The translations under genes and the position numbers were made by a program. DNA of 11,142 bases from Pseudomonadota bacterium (GTDB lineage: Bacteria > Pseudomonadota > Alphaproteobacteria > Rhizobiales > Hyphomicrobiaceae), in NCBI GenBank assembly GCA_023412745.1, contig JAEZBZ010000218.1, positions 1 to 11,142 of the forward strand. The letters run 5' to 3'. Positions within the stretch are counted from its first letter, which is position 1, and each line of letters opens with the position of its first letter. The notes under the pieces were generated by a model. It was not told the origin of the DNA and searched no databases. It was given only the letters and a program-made list of their open reading frames with translations. Of the stretch, positions 1-6,670 are shown piece by piece.

Positions 1-255
1 CTGGGTGAGAAGGTGATGACCAACACAGCGGCCAACACCGAAGCCGTTTTCGACGCTGCCCAGGCGCTCGCCCGCGCACGTACGCTGCCGGAAGCCGCCC
101 GTCTGCAGGCTGATTTCATGCAGCAGCAGATGGCTGTCGCCAGCGCCCAGACGAAGGAGTTCTTCGAGCTCTCGACGAAAGTTGCGCGCCAGACGTTCGA
201 GTCCATGAACGCCGCCACGACGAAGACTTTTGATCAGTTCAAAAAGACGGCCTGA
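1..255 (+). CDS. Phasin family protein, 3' part only
   Basis: The reading frame is open from the first base and ends at TGA 253-255, so this is the C-terminal 84 residues of a gene that begins outside the window; the in-frame GTG/ATG at 13-18 is probably internal. The sequence is low in hydrophobic clusters, rich in Ala, Gln and Thr, and fits one long amphipathic helix. It contains the phasin-like stretch LQADFMQQQMAVASAQTKEF followed by a helix ending FESMNAATTKTFDQFKKTA. Phasins coat polyhydroxyalkanoate granules in the cytoplasm and affect granule size; many Hyphomicrobiales carry several short paralogues. Assignment to the family is by pattern recognition. Whether this copy binds PHA granules cannot be told from the fragment. 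Confidence 0.75.
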   Translation: MGEKVMTNTAANTEAVFDAAQALARARTLPEAARLQADFMQQQMAVASAQTKEFFELSTKVARQTFESMNAATTKTFDQFKKTA

Positions 256-299
256 TCACAAAACGTCGCGTTTCGCTAGAGTTTTGAATGTTTCCAAGG

Positions 300-317
300 C
301 CCGGGCTGTCGCTCGGG
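300..317 (+). terminator. Weak hairpin after phasin gene
   Basis: Bases 300-306 (CCCGGGC) can pair with 311-317 (GCTCGGG) around the loop TGTC, giving seven pairs with one G-U. It lies 45 bases after the phasin stop and is followed by GGCGTTTGT, which is a poor U-tract. It could end the phasin transcript, but the weak tail makes this uncertain. Confidence 0.25.
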
Positions 318-380
318 GCGTTTGTAGTGTGAGGTGGATGTGACCAGTCAACGCGGGGAACAAATTCCACAACTCCGGCG

Positions 381-411
381 TTGCAAATCGTTGGGCACAT
401 TGCGCTATACT
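381..411 (+). promoter_or_regulatory. Candidate promoter of the GNAT gene, leaderless
   Basis: A good -10 box, TATACT, lies at 406-411. Its last base is only six bases before ATG 418, so transcription would be expected to begin at or within a base or two of the start codon. A candidate -35 box TTGCAA at 381-386 has a long 19-bp spacer. No purine-rich ribosome binding site lies before ATG 418, which fits translation of a leaderless mRNA. Confidence 0.4.
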
Positions 412-417
412 GGCGTC

Positions 418-927
418 ATGTTGGGGTCCAGTTCACACGCTCGAATCCGACGCGGCAAACCGGCCGATGCAAAGGCGCTGGCCGAGATTTTTCGCGATTC
501 CTGGCAGCTTGCGTATCGCGGCATCATCCCTCATCTCCACCTCGAAAGCATGATTCGCCGTCGCGGACAGGGATGGTGGAACAGTGCCGTGCGCTCCGGC
601 GACAGCATTTTCGTGCTCGAAGTCGAGGGCGAGGTTGCCGGCTACGCCACCTGGGGCTCAGCGCGTGCACGCGGCGCTTACCAAGGCGAGATCTACGAGC
701 TTTATCTGGCACCGATTTATCAGGGGCTCGGCTTTGGCGAGCATCTGTTCGAGGCATGCCGTCACGCCATGGACGAGAGGCGGATCAAGGGAATGATCTG
801 CTGGGCTCTTGCCGACAATACGCCCGCGATTGATTTCTACTGGCGGCGCGGGGGACGTCCGGTCGCCAGGGCTTATGACCGCATTGGCGGCGCGAAGCTG
901 GAGAAGATCGCGTTCGCCTGGTCGTAG
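418..927 (+). CDS. GNAT family N-acetyltransferase
   Basis: A 169-residue protein with the GNAT (Gcn5-related) fold, expected to move an acetyl group from acetyl-CoA to an amine; the acceptor is unknown. Motif A lies at residues 94-110, with the CoA pyrophosphate loop QGLGFG at 102-107 matching Q/R-x-x-G-x-G/A. Motif B is at 131-146 (ADNTPAIDFYWRRGG), with the usual Asn, Ala and Phe-Tyr positions. The N-terminal IRRGKPADAKALAEIF is the typical first strand and helix. The frame stays open upstream to GTG 334, but the added residues do not resemble the family, so ATG 418 is preferred. A -10 box ending six bases before it suggests a leaderless transcript. It stands alone between the phasin gene and a convergent minus-strand gene. 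Family confident, substrate unknown. Confidence 0.85.
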   Translation: MLGSSSHARIRRGKPADAKALAEIFRDSWQLAYRGIIPHLHLESMIRRRGQGWWNSAVRSGDSIFVLEVEGEVAGYATWGSARARGAYQGEIYELYLAPIYQGLGFGEHLFEACRHAMDERRIKGMICWALADNTPAIDFYWRRGGRPVARAYDRIGGAKLEKIAFAWS

Positions 928-944
928 GCCGCCGCCATCTGACC

Positions 945-968
945 GCCGTCATTGCTAAAAATGGCGGC
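945..968 (+). terminator. Hairpin between convergent genes
   Basis: Bases 945-953 (GCCGTCATT) pair with 960-968 (AATGGCGGC) around a six-base loop, giving nine pairs with one G-U on the plus strand. The tail is AACTTACATT. It lies in the 44-bp gap between the converging GNAT and exported-protein genes, so it is a likely terminator, best formed on the plus strand. The 3' arm can instead pair perfectly with GCCGCCAT at 931-938, giving a competing fold with a long loop. Confidence 0.45.
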
Positions 969-971
969 AAC

Positions 972-1547
972 TTACATTGGGCTCTTGCCGGATGCTCCGA
1001 CGACGTCGGGTTCCTTGGAACAGTCGAAACTTGCCGCCGATTTGTCCGCGACCGCGCGCGCCAGGGCTATGGCGTTCGAGTTGGCCACCGCGTCGATGTA
1101 GGCGACGTGGCAGGATTCGGCCTTGCCCACCTTGGTCACCACCAGAACGCGGCCGCTGCCTTCATCGTTTTTCGTGTCGTAGGAGACGATCGTGGCGTAC
1201 GGCTCGTCCCGGCCATCGCGCTGGCTGAAGCGCCACTCGATCGTGGCCCTGTTCCGGGCGTCGAAGATCGAGTTGAAGGGCGCCAGGGTCTGGTCCGCGG
1301 CCCGATGCTTTCGTGCGTTCTGGCCGATACTCACATATTGCCGCAGATCGCCCTCAGCCACATAAACCGGAAAACGTGGTAGGCCAGAGCATATCCAGCC
1401 GCCACCGTCACGATGCCGCTGCACGTTCTTGCAGTTCTTGAGTTCGATCGTGGTATAGCGACTTTTGACCGGATTGGCTTGTGCCAAGCTCGGTAGGCAG
1501 AGTGCCAGAGCGAGCCCCAACAGGCAGCGAAGGCGATAGGACGACAA
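972..1547 (-). CDS. Exported conserved hypothetical protein
   Basis: I do not recognise a named family. The preferred start is TTG at 1547, preceded by the strong Shine-Dalgarno GGAGGGG (1558-1552) four bases upstream, giving 191 residues. A longer frame runs to GTG 1595 but lacks such a site and would overlap ppa by 37 bp. Residues 1-24 form a clean Sec signal peptide: Arg-containing start, Leu/Ala-rich core, then LAQA with predicted cleavage before NPVKSRY. The mature part holds four cysteines (39, 53, 146, 176), an even number that would allow two disulfide bonds in the periplasm. It has no further membrane segment and no visible catalytic motif. Remembered resemblance points to short exported proteins confined to the Bradyrhizobium group. 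The gene converges on the GNAT gene and diverges from ppa. Confidence 0.7.
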   Translation of the reverse strand: MSSYRLRCLLGLALALCLPSLAQANPVKSRYTTIELKNCKNVQRHRDGGGWICSGLPRFPVYVAEGDLRQYVSIGQNARKHRAADQTLAPFNSIFDARNRATIEWRFSQRDGRDEPYATIVSYDTKNDEGSGRVLVVTKVGKAESCHVAYIDAVANSNAIALARAVADKSAASFDCSKEPDVVGASGKSPM

Positions 1548-1561
1548 AGGACCCCTCCATG
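1546..1561. promoter_or_regulatory. Interleaved divergent ribosome binding sites
   Basis: On the plus strand AAAGGA (1546-1551) stands seven bases before ATG 1559 of ppa. Those seven spacer bases, CCCCTCC (1552-1558), read on the minus strand as GGAGGGG, the Shine-Dalgarno for the exported protein, whose TTG start (1547-1545) overlaps the ppa site. The two start codons are about 12 bp apart, so each promoter must lie inside the other gene's coding sequence. I could not identify a convincing -35/-10 pair for either. Confidence 0.55.
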
Positions 1562-2101
1562 CGCATTGACGCCGTACCTGTCGGGTACAACACACCAGAC
1601 GATATCAACGTGATCGTCGAGGTGCCGATAGGTGGTGAGCCGGTTAAGTACGAGTTGGACAAGGCATCTGGTACGCTATTCGTCGATAGAATGCTGTACA
1701 CCGCGATGCGCTATCCCGGCAATTACGGCTTTGTCCCTCATACGTTGTCGGAGGACGGCGATCCTATCGACGTTCTGATCGCCAATCAGCGGCCGCTCAT
1801 TCCGGGCTGCGTCATCAATTGCCGGCCCGTCGGCGTGCTGGTCATGAGCGACGAAAAGGGCGGTGACGAGAAAGTCATCGCGGTGCCGTCGAGCCGGGTC
1901 ACCGCGCGCTACGACAAGGTCAAGAGCTATCGCGATTTGCCGGACATCCTGGTGCAGCAGATCGCGCACTTCTTCGAGCACTACAAGGATCTGGAAAACG
2001 GCAAGTGGGTGCGGATCGAGCGCTGGGGCGACGCCGATGAAGCCCGCGAGATGATCAAGACGGCGATGGCGCATCCGGACGCCAGGATCAAGTCGCTCTG
2101 A
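1559..2101 (+). CDS. ppa: Inorganic pyrophosphatase, family I
   Basis: A 180-residue soluble cytoplasmic enzyme that hydrolyses pyrophosphate to two phosphates, pulling nucleic acid, protein and lipid synthesis forward. The family signature D-G-D-P-I-D-V is at residues 66-72. Lined up with the E. coli enzyme with an offset of one, all catalytic and metal-binding residues I can place are present: Glu21, Lys30, Glu32, Arg44, Tyr56, Asp66, Asp68, Asp71, Asp98, Asp103, Lys105, Tyr142, Lys143. Length is normal for bacterial family I. ATG 1559 is chosen because MRIDAVPVG is a typical beginning and AAAGGA lies seven bases before it; the frame is open upstream to 1481 without support. It diverges from an exported protein and is followed 76 bp later by dapB, which has its own candidate promoter. 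Confidence 0.97.
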   Translation: MRIDAVPVGYNTPDDINVIVEVPIGGEPVKYELDKASGTLFVDRMLYTAMRYPGNYGFVPHTLSEDGDPIDVLIANQRPLIPGCVINCRPVGVLVMSDEKGGDEKVIAVPSSRVTARYDKVKSYRDLPDILVQQIAHFFEHYKDLENGKWVRIERWGDADEAREMIKTAMAHPDARIKSL

Positions 2102-2119
2102 GGTTGCGGGTGCGGCCTG

Positions 2120-2148
2120 TTTTCACGGGCTGCGCCGTTTGCTATATG
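2120..2148 (+). promoter_or_regulatory. Candidate promoter of dapB
   Basis: TTTTCA (2120-2125) and TATATG (2143-2148) are separated by exactly 17 bp in the gap between ppa and dapB. The expected transcription start near 2155 would give a leader of about 23 bases carrying the GAGAGG ribosome binding site at 2165-2170. The match to the sigma-70 consensus is moderate. Confidence 0.4.
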
Positions 2149-2177
2149 CGCGCCCACGCTGGGCGAGAGGAACGCTG

Positions 2178-2984
2178 ATGAGTGACATGAAGATCGCCAT
2201 CATGGGAGCGGCGGGCCGTATGGGGCGGGAGCTGGCGCGGTCCGCTCACACTGCATCGGGCTGCACCGTCATTGGCGGCATCGAACCGGTCGGTTCGCAG
2301 TTCGTCGGGCAGGACGTCGGTGTACTGGCAGGTGTCGGCGAGATCGGTGCGCCCGTCACGGACGATGCGCTCGAGCTGATCGCGCGCTGCGACGCGGTGC
2401 TGGATTTCACGATTCCAAAGGCGTCCGTCGAGTTCGCCGGTCTGGCTGCCAACGCGCGTATCGTGCATGTGCTGGGAACGACCGGCCTTTCGGAGACCGA
2501 CGAGGCAGCAATCGCGGCGGCGGCCCGGCATGCCCGGATCATCAAGGCCGGCAACATGAGCCTCGGCGTCAACCTACTGGTAGCGCTGACGAAAAAGGTC
2601 GCCCAGGCACTGGATGAGGACTACGATATCGAGGTCCTCGAAATGCATCACAAGCACAAGATCGACGCGCCGTCGGGCACCGCGCTGATGCTCGGGAAAG
2701 CGGCGGCGGAGGGCCGTGGCATCTCCCACAAGGAGCGTAGCGTGCGCGTCCGCGATGGCCATACCGGTCCCCGCAATCGCGGTGACATAGGCTATGCGAC
2801 GCTGCGTGGTGGCAATGTCGTCGGCGAGCACACGGTTATCTTTGCCGCCGATGGCGAGCGGATCGAGCTGTCGCATCGTGCCACGGATCGAGGGCTGTTC
2901 GCGCGCGGCGCTGTGCGCGCGGCGCTTTGGGGCCGCGACAAGCCCCCGGGGCTGTATTCGATGATGGACGTGCTGGGCCTTTAG
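2178..2984 (+). CDS. dapB: 4-hydroxy-tetrahydrodipicolinate reductase
   Basis: A 268-residue cytoplasmic enzyme that reduces hydroxy-tetrahydrodipicolinate with NAD(P)H, the second committed step of the diaminopimelate/lysine pathway and thus needed for peptidoglycan. The N-terminal Rossmann domain begins KIAIMG and carries the dinucleotide loop GAAGRMGREL (10-19). GTTG (100-103) and GNMSLGVN (125-132) are family hallmarks. The catalytic segment is at 155-168, reading EMHHKHKIDAPSGT, with His157 and Lys161 at the positions of the E. coli catalytic His159/Lys163. ATG 2178 follows GAGAGG at a seven-base gap; the frame extends to TTG 2139 without merit, and ATG 2187 is a less likely alternative. 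It probably begins a transcript shared with gpmA, 29 bp downstream. Confidence 0.97.
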   Translation: MSDMKIAIMGAAGRMGRELARSAHTASGCTVIGGIEPVGSQFVGQDVGVLAGVGEIGAPVTDDALELIARCDAVLDFTIPKASVEFAGLAANARIVHVLGTTGLSETDEAAIAAAARHARIIKAGNMSLGVNLLVALTKKVAQALDEDYDIEVLEMHHKHKIDAPSGTALMLGKAAAEGRGISHKERSVRVRDGHTGPRNRGDIGYATLRGGNVVGEHTVIFAADGERIELSHRATDRGLFARGAVRAALWGRDKPPGLYSMMDVLGL

Positions 2985-3013
2985 GGCCGCGCCTTTGATG
3001 CAAGGATAACGAT

Positions 3014-3637
3014 ATGGCGGCTGACAATGTTCTCGTGCTGGTACGGCACGGCGAAAGCGAGTGGAACAAGCTTAACTTGTTCACCGGCTGGCGCGATCCC
3101 GATCTCACGGAAAAGGGCGTAGCCGAAGCGCGTCGCGCGGGCGAGCAGCTCAAGGCCGAAGGCATTTCGTTTGATGTCGCCTACACCAGCGCGCTGACGC
3201 GGGCGCAGCACACGTTGCGTCTGATCCTCGGCGAGCTCGGGCAGCCCGATCTCGTTACCCACGCGGATCAAGCCCTGAACGAACGCGACTATGGCGATCT
3301 GTCAGGCCTGAACAAGGACGATGCCCGCAAGCGCTGGGGCGAGGAGCAGGTTCATATCTGGCGGCGCAGCTATGACATCAATCCGCCCGGCGGCGAGAGC
3401 CTGAAGGATACCGCGGCGCGCACACTGCCGTACTACGACGCCACGATCTGGCCGGAGGTGAAGGCTGGGCGCAACGTGATCGTCGCGGCGCACGGCAACT
3501 CGCTGCGCTCCATCATCATGAAGCTCGACGGCCTCTCCCGCGACGAGGTGCTCAGCCTCGAAATTGCCACCGGCGTGCCGATTGTCTACCAGCTCAATGC
3601 CGATGGTGGCGTCAAGTCGAAGCGCATTCTGGGTTGA
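3014..3637 (+). CDS. gpmA: 2,3-bisphosphoglycerate-dependent phosphoglycerate mutase
   Basis: A 207-residue cytoplasmic glycolytic and gluconeogenic enzyme that interconverts 3- and 2-phosphoglycerate through a phosphohistidine. The histidine-phosphatase motif RHGESEWN is at residues 11-18, with His12 the phosphorylated residue. NLFTGWRDPDLTEKG (21-35), SALTRAQHT (59-67), ERDYGDLSGLNK (90-101) and the second catalytic histidine in AAHGNSLR (158-165) complete the cofactor-dependent mutase pattern. It is about 40 residues shorter than the E. coli enzyme (about 250), as is usual in alphaproteobacteria. ATG 3014 is preceded by AAGGA at a seven-base gap. The 29-bp distance from dapB and the closely following DUF4337 gene suggest a shared transcript, although the three functions are unrelated. 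Confidence 0.95.
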   Translation: MAADNVLVLVRHGESEWNKLNLFTGWRDPDLTEKGVAEARRAGEQLKAEGISFDVAYTSALTRAQHTLRLILGELGQPDLVTHADQALNERDYGDLSGLNKDDARKRWGEEQVHIWRRSYDINPPGGESLKDTAARTLPYYDATIWPEVKAGRNVIVAAHGNSLRSIIMKLDGLSRDEVLSLEIATGVPIVYQLNADGGVKSKRILG

Positions 3638-3687
3638 CGACTGACTATCTCAGGCTGACGAACGAGCCGGGCGCTGGGGGGCGGATT

Positions 3688-4284
3688 ATGGCGTTGGACG
3701 ACCTTGCCGAAGTGGCGGAGGGGCAGAGCAAGACTGCGCGCGATCGCTGGATCGCGGTCTACATTGGTATTCTTGCGGTCGGGCTGGCGATTTGCGCGCT
3801 GGGCGGCAATAACGCGGCCAAGGAAGCCACGCTGAAGAACATCGAAGCGACGAACACCTGGGCGTTCTTCCAGGCCAAGAACATGCGCAGGCAGGTGTTG
3901 CGCTTGCAGGTCGACGATCTCGAGCTGCAGCTTCTAGGTTCGGCCGGCAACGATGCGACGCTGCGGCCAGCCATTGAAGCCAAGATCCAGACCTACAAGG
4001 ATCTCGACAAGCAGCTGACCAGCGACAAGAAATCCGGCGAGGGGCTGGATGAGCTGTTCGAGCGCGGTAAGACGCTGGAAGCCGAGCGCGATACGGCGAT
4101 GTCACGCGATCCCTACTTTGACCTTGGCGAAGCGGCGCTGCAGATCGCGATCGTCGTGGCGTCCGTGGCCATCATATCCGGTGCGATGTTTCTGCTTGCG
4201 GCCAGCTTCGGTCTGGGCCTCATCGGCGCGTTGATGACATTCAACGGATATTTTCTCTTCTGGGAGCTCCCGTTCGTCGGCTGA
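3688..4284 (+). CDS. DUF4337 domain membrane protein
   Basis: A 198-residue inner-membrane protein of unknown function that fits the DUF4337 family. One transmembrane segment lies at about 21-39. It is followed by the family-like ATNTWAFFQAKNMR (54-67) and a charged helical region to about 145 that is likely coiled coil. Two closely spaced transmembrane segments follow at about 150-171 and 173-193. The layout suggests an N-terminal anchor, a long soluble helical part and a C-terminal hairpin in the membrane. ATG 3688 is preferred, with a G-rich stretch (GGGGGGCGG) just upstream. The frame also extends to TTG 3634, overlapping the gpmA stop, but that N-terminus has no ribosome binding site. 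It is 50 bp after gpmA and probably co-transcribed. No function is assigned. Confidence 0.82.
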   Translation: MALDDLAEVAEGQSKTARDRWIAVYIGILAVGLAICALGGNNAAKEATLKNIEATNTWAFFQAKNMRRQVLRLQVDDLELQLLGSAGNDATLRPAIEAKIQTYKDLDKQLTSDKKSGEGLDELFERGKTLEAERDTAMSRDPYFDLGEAALQIAIVVASVAIISGAMFLLAASFGLGLIGALMTFNGYFLFWELPFVG

Positions 4285-4306
4285 TCGGATCGTCTGCGAT
4301 CGCTGA

Positions 4307-5272
4307 TTATCGGAAGTAATAGGGGATCTCATAGCTGCGCTGCGCCCATGTCAGGGCCTGCGGCGGAGCGGGGAAACGCACGCCGCGGATAGCGCTCAGC
4401 ACCGCGTTGTCGAGTGCGGCTTGCCCGCTTGAGACCAGGACTGTCGCGCTCGCCACTTCACCGGAAGGTTCGACCGTAAAGCGGATGCGAACAGTGCCGC
4501 GCACGCCAGCCACCGCCCGCGGCCGGCTTCGCGCCAAGGTTTCCAGAACGGCTTTTGCGTAGGCACTGGCGACACCAGGGCTCGCCGCAGCGGCTGCTGC
4601 AGCGGTGGCCTCGACACCATCGACGCCCCGTACCGTCGCGCCACCGTCCTCCGACGCTTGCGAGGCTTCCGAGCTTATCGAGGCTGTCGCGGCTTCTTGT
4701 TCCGGCGTCTGCGCGGGCTCGGGCTCGACGTCGCTTTCGGCTTCGTCGGGCTCGTCGAGCCGCTCTTTCATGATCCGCAGCGCGACATCGGTGGGCTCCC
4801 GCGGTGGAGGCTCCTCGATGGCATCCGGAATGACGAGATCAGGCGTTGGCGCTGCCTTGCTCTCTTGCGCCTCCGTGGTCATCTGCTGCTGGTCGGCGGC
4901 TTCCGCTGCATCCTTCGATGCTTCGGCGCCGGCTTCGCTATGAACCGCGTGGGGACTTGCCGCCGTCTCAGAACGTGAGGATGGTGACAGGCTTTCGAGC
5001 ACCGATGAGCTTATGATGTCGACGTTGACGGCCTCGATATCGCTGCCGTCGGCGCCGACAAGACTGGTGGGCGGCTTGTACAGCATGGCTCCCATCACAA
5101 ACGCGTGAGCGGCAAATGCGGTGGTGAGACTGGCGGCCCAATGGCGACGCTGAACAGCACGGGGCAGGCCCTCTGCCGCACTGAGGTCGACGGAAACCGA
5201 CAGTGTTTCTGGCCCAGGAAGAGCGGTTTCTTCGCCGTCTTCCTTGTTTTCCGTCAGGCTCGGCTCGCTCAT
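4307..5272 (-). CDS. TonB-like protein with C-terminal TonB domain
   Basis: A 321-residue protein with TonB layout: a cytoplasmic N-terminus of about 44 residues, one membrane segment at 45-65, a long low-complexity linker (about 66-235), and a TonB-type C-terminal domain (about 236-321) with GTVRIRFTVEPSGEVASATV and the ending RSYEIPYYFR. TonB proteins pass proton-motive energy from ExbB-ExbD to outer-membrane receptors. The linker is unusual: it is acidic and Ser/Ala-rich, includes a seven-alanine run near 224-230, and lacks the regular Glu-Pro/Lys-Pro repeats of classical TonB. No exbB, exbD or receptor gene is in the window. ATG 5272 is preferred over TTG 5284; the Shine-Dalgarno is weak. 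It lies 78 bp after dctM on the same strand, so read-through is possible. It could also serve in envelope organisation rather than uptake. Confidence 0.8.
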   Translation of the reverse strand: MSEPSLTENKEDGEETALPGPETLSVSVDLSAAEGLPRAVQRRHWAASLTTAFAAHAFVMGAMLYKPPTSLVGADGSDIEAVNVDIISSSVLESLSPSSRSETAASPHAVHSEAGAEASKDAAEAADQQQMTTEAQESKAAPTPDLVIPDAIEEPPPREPTDVALRIMKERLDEPDEAESDVEPEPAQTPEQEAATASISSEASQASEDGGATVRGVDGVEATAAAAAAASPGVASAYAKAVLETLARSRPRAVAGVRGTVRIRFTVEPSGEVASATVLVSSGQAALDNAVLSAIRGVRFPAPPQALTWAQRSYEIPYYFR

Positions 5273-5285
5273 CCCCGGTCCCAAA

Positions 5286-5299
5286 GCAGCACACGCTGC
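5286..5299 (-). terminator. Small hairpin between dctM and the TonB gene
   Basis: GCAGC and GCTGC form a five-pair stem around a four-base loop, followed on the minus strand by TTTGGG. It could weakly end the dctM transcript or shape the start region of the TonB-like gene. The stem is short and the U-run minimal, so support is slight. Confidence 0.2.
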
Positions 5300-5350
5300 A
5301 GTGCACCGGAACCCTTTACACCAGTGTTGGCGTCCTGTCCTCAGTGCCGG

Positions 5351-6670
5351 TTAAGGCCCGTACATCACCTCCGGCAGCCACAGCGCGATCTGAGGAAAGA
5401 TCACAATCAGCAGCAGAGCGAAGAGCTGCAGGCCCATGAACTGCATCATGCCGAAATAGATGTCCTTCAACTGCCATTCCGGCACCACGCCCTTCAGGAA
5501 GTAGGCCGATAACGCTACGGGCGGCGATAGCCACGCCGTCTGCAGGTTCACCGCGACCAGGATGCCGAACCAGGTTTTGTTGAAGCCGAGGCTTTCCACC
5601 AGAGGCAGCAGGAACGGCACGACGATCAGCACGATCGGCACCCATTCGAGTGGCCAGCCGAGGAGGAAGATCACCGCCAAGACGATGAACAGGATGACAT
5701 AGCGATTGAGCTCAAGGCTGAGCAGGAAGTCGGTCAGCATGCCGGGTGTGCCGAGCCTGGCGAAAACAGCGCCGAAGAAGTTCGAGGCTGCCACCAGAAA
5801 CAGAATGAGGACGGTGATTTCCAGCGTCTTCAGCAGCGCGTCGCAGAAGTTCTTCCAGGTCAGTCGACCGTAGGTCAGAGTTAGCAGCAGCGCACCGAAG
5901 GCACCACAGCCAGCACCTTCCGTCGGCGTCGCAACGCCGAAGAGGATACTGCCGAGCGAGGCGAGCACGAGACCCGCCGGCGGAACCAGGCCGGCAAAGA
6001 AATCCACCCAGATCTCGCGGCGGCTGGTGGCGCGGAATTCTTCCGCCAGCGGCGGACCCAGTGCTGGATTGAGCCAGCAGCGGAACATCGTGTAGGAAGT
6101 GAAAATCGCGGCCAGGAGCAGACCCGGAAGAATGGCGGCTGCGAACAGCGAGGTGACGGGCACTTCAAGCACGGGCCCCATGACCACCAGCATGATGCTG
6201 GGCGGCAGCAGGATGCCGAGCGTTCCGCCGGCGGTGATCAGGCCGGAAGACAACCTGACGTCATAACCCGACCGGATCATCGGCTTGCGCGCCATGATGC
6301 CGAGGATGGTCACCGATGCGCCGACGATGCCGGTCGCTGCCGCAAAAATCGTGGCGACGAACATCACTGCCAGGAACAGCGACCCGCGCATGGTGGCCAG
6401 CATCTTCTGGATGGAGGTGAACAGCCGCTCCATCAGGTTGGCCTGCTCCATCATGATGCCCATGAAAATGAACAGGGGCACCGCGGCCAGCGTCTGCTCC
6501 ATCATGGTGGCGTTGAACTGGAGCGTTAGCAGGTAGAAGACGAGATTGCCGAACCCGAGATAGCCGAAGACGATGCCCAGGAAGAGCAGTGTGAAGGAAA
6601 TCGGGAAGCCGACGAAGATCGCGAACAGCATGGCCCCGATCATGGCGAGGCCGATCATTTCAGGCGTCAT
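5351..6670 (-). CDS. TRAP transporter large permease, DctM type
   Basis: A 439-residue polytopic inner-membrane protein, the ion-coupled translocation subunit of a tripartite ATP-independent periplasmic transporter. It is hydrophobic throughout, with about a dozen membrane segments. Family marks are LAAVPLFIFMGIMMEQ (about 61-76), AAATGIVGASVTILG (110-124) and GGTLGILLPPSIMLVVMG (148-165), the helical hairpin with the conserved Pro-Pro-Ser. Length is normal for DctM. ATG 6670 overlaps the dctQ stop by four bases (ATGA) and has only a distant GGTGG upstream, so translation is probably coupled to dctQ. It forms a complete system with the small permease and the periplasmic binding protein upstream. 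Substrate cannot be inferred from this subunit; the remembered resemblance is to the broad group annotated for mannitol, chloroaromatic or keto-acid-like solutes. Confidence 0.95.
   Translation of the reverse strand: MTPEMIGLAMIGAMLFAIFVGFPISFTLLFLGIVFGYLGFGNLVFYLLTLQFNATMMEQTLAAVPLFIFMGIMMEQANLMERLFTSIQKMLATMRGSLFLAVMFVATIFAAATGIVGASVTILGIMARKPMIRSGYDVRLSSGLITAGGTLGILLPPSIMLVVMGPVLEVPVTSLFAAAILPGLLLAAIFTSYTMFRCWLNPALGPPLAEEFRATSRREIWVDFFAGLVPPAGLVLASLGSILFGVATPTEGAGCGAFGALLLTLTYGRLTWKNFCDALLKTLEITVLILFLVAASNFFGAVFARLGTPGMLTDFLLSLELNRYVILFIVLAVIFLLGWPLEWVPIVLIVVPFLLPLVESLGFNKTWFGILVAVNLQTAWLSPPVALSAYFLKGVVPEWQLKDIYFGMMQFMGLQLFALLLIVIFPQIALWLPEVMYGP

Noticed and set aside
334..417. N-terminal extension of the GNAT protein to GTG 334
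   Set aside because: The extra 28 residues do not look like the GNAT fold, there is no ribosome binding site at 334, and a promoter-like TATACT lies within the extension.
1408..1701. Minus-strand frame of 97 codons over the exported-protein/ppa junction
   Set aside because: It overlaps two better-supported coding regions and lacks a translation start signal; the signal-peptide frame ending at 972 explains this strand.
4285..4306. GATCG/CGATC inverted repeat between DUF4337 and the TonB gene as a bidirectional terminator
   Set aside because: Only five pairs, built from the common GATCG word in GC-rich DNA, with no U-run on either side.
4605..4978. Plus-strand Ser/Gly- and Arg-rich frames opposite the TonB-like gene
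   Set aside because: They mirror the low-complexity Ala/Glu/Ser linker of the TonB-like protein on the other strand, so they are compositional shadows.
5319..5328. ACAC/GTGT dyad between dctM and the TonB gene as an operator
   Set aside because: Four-base arms are expected by chance and no second copy or promoter context supports it.
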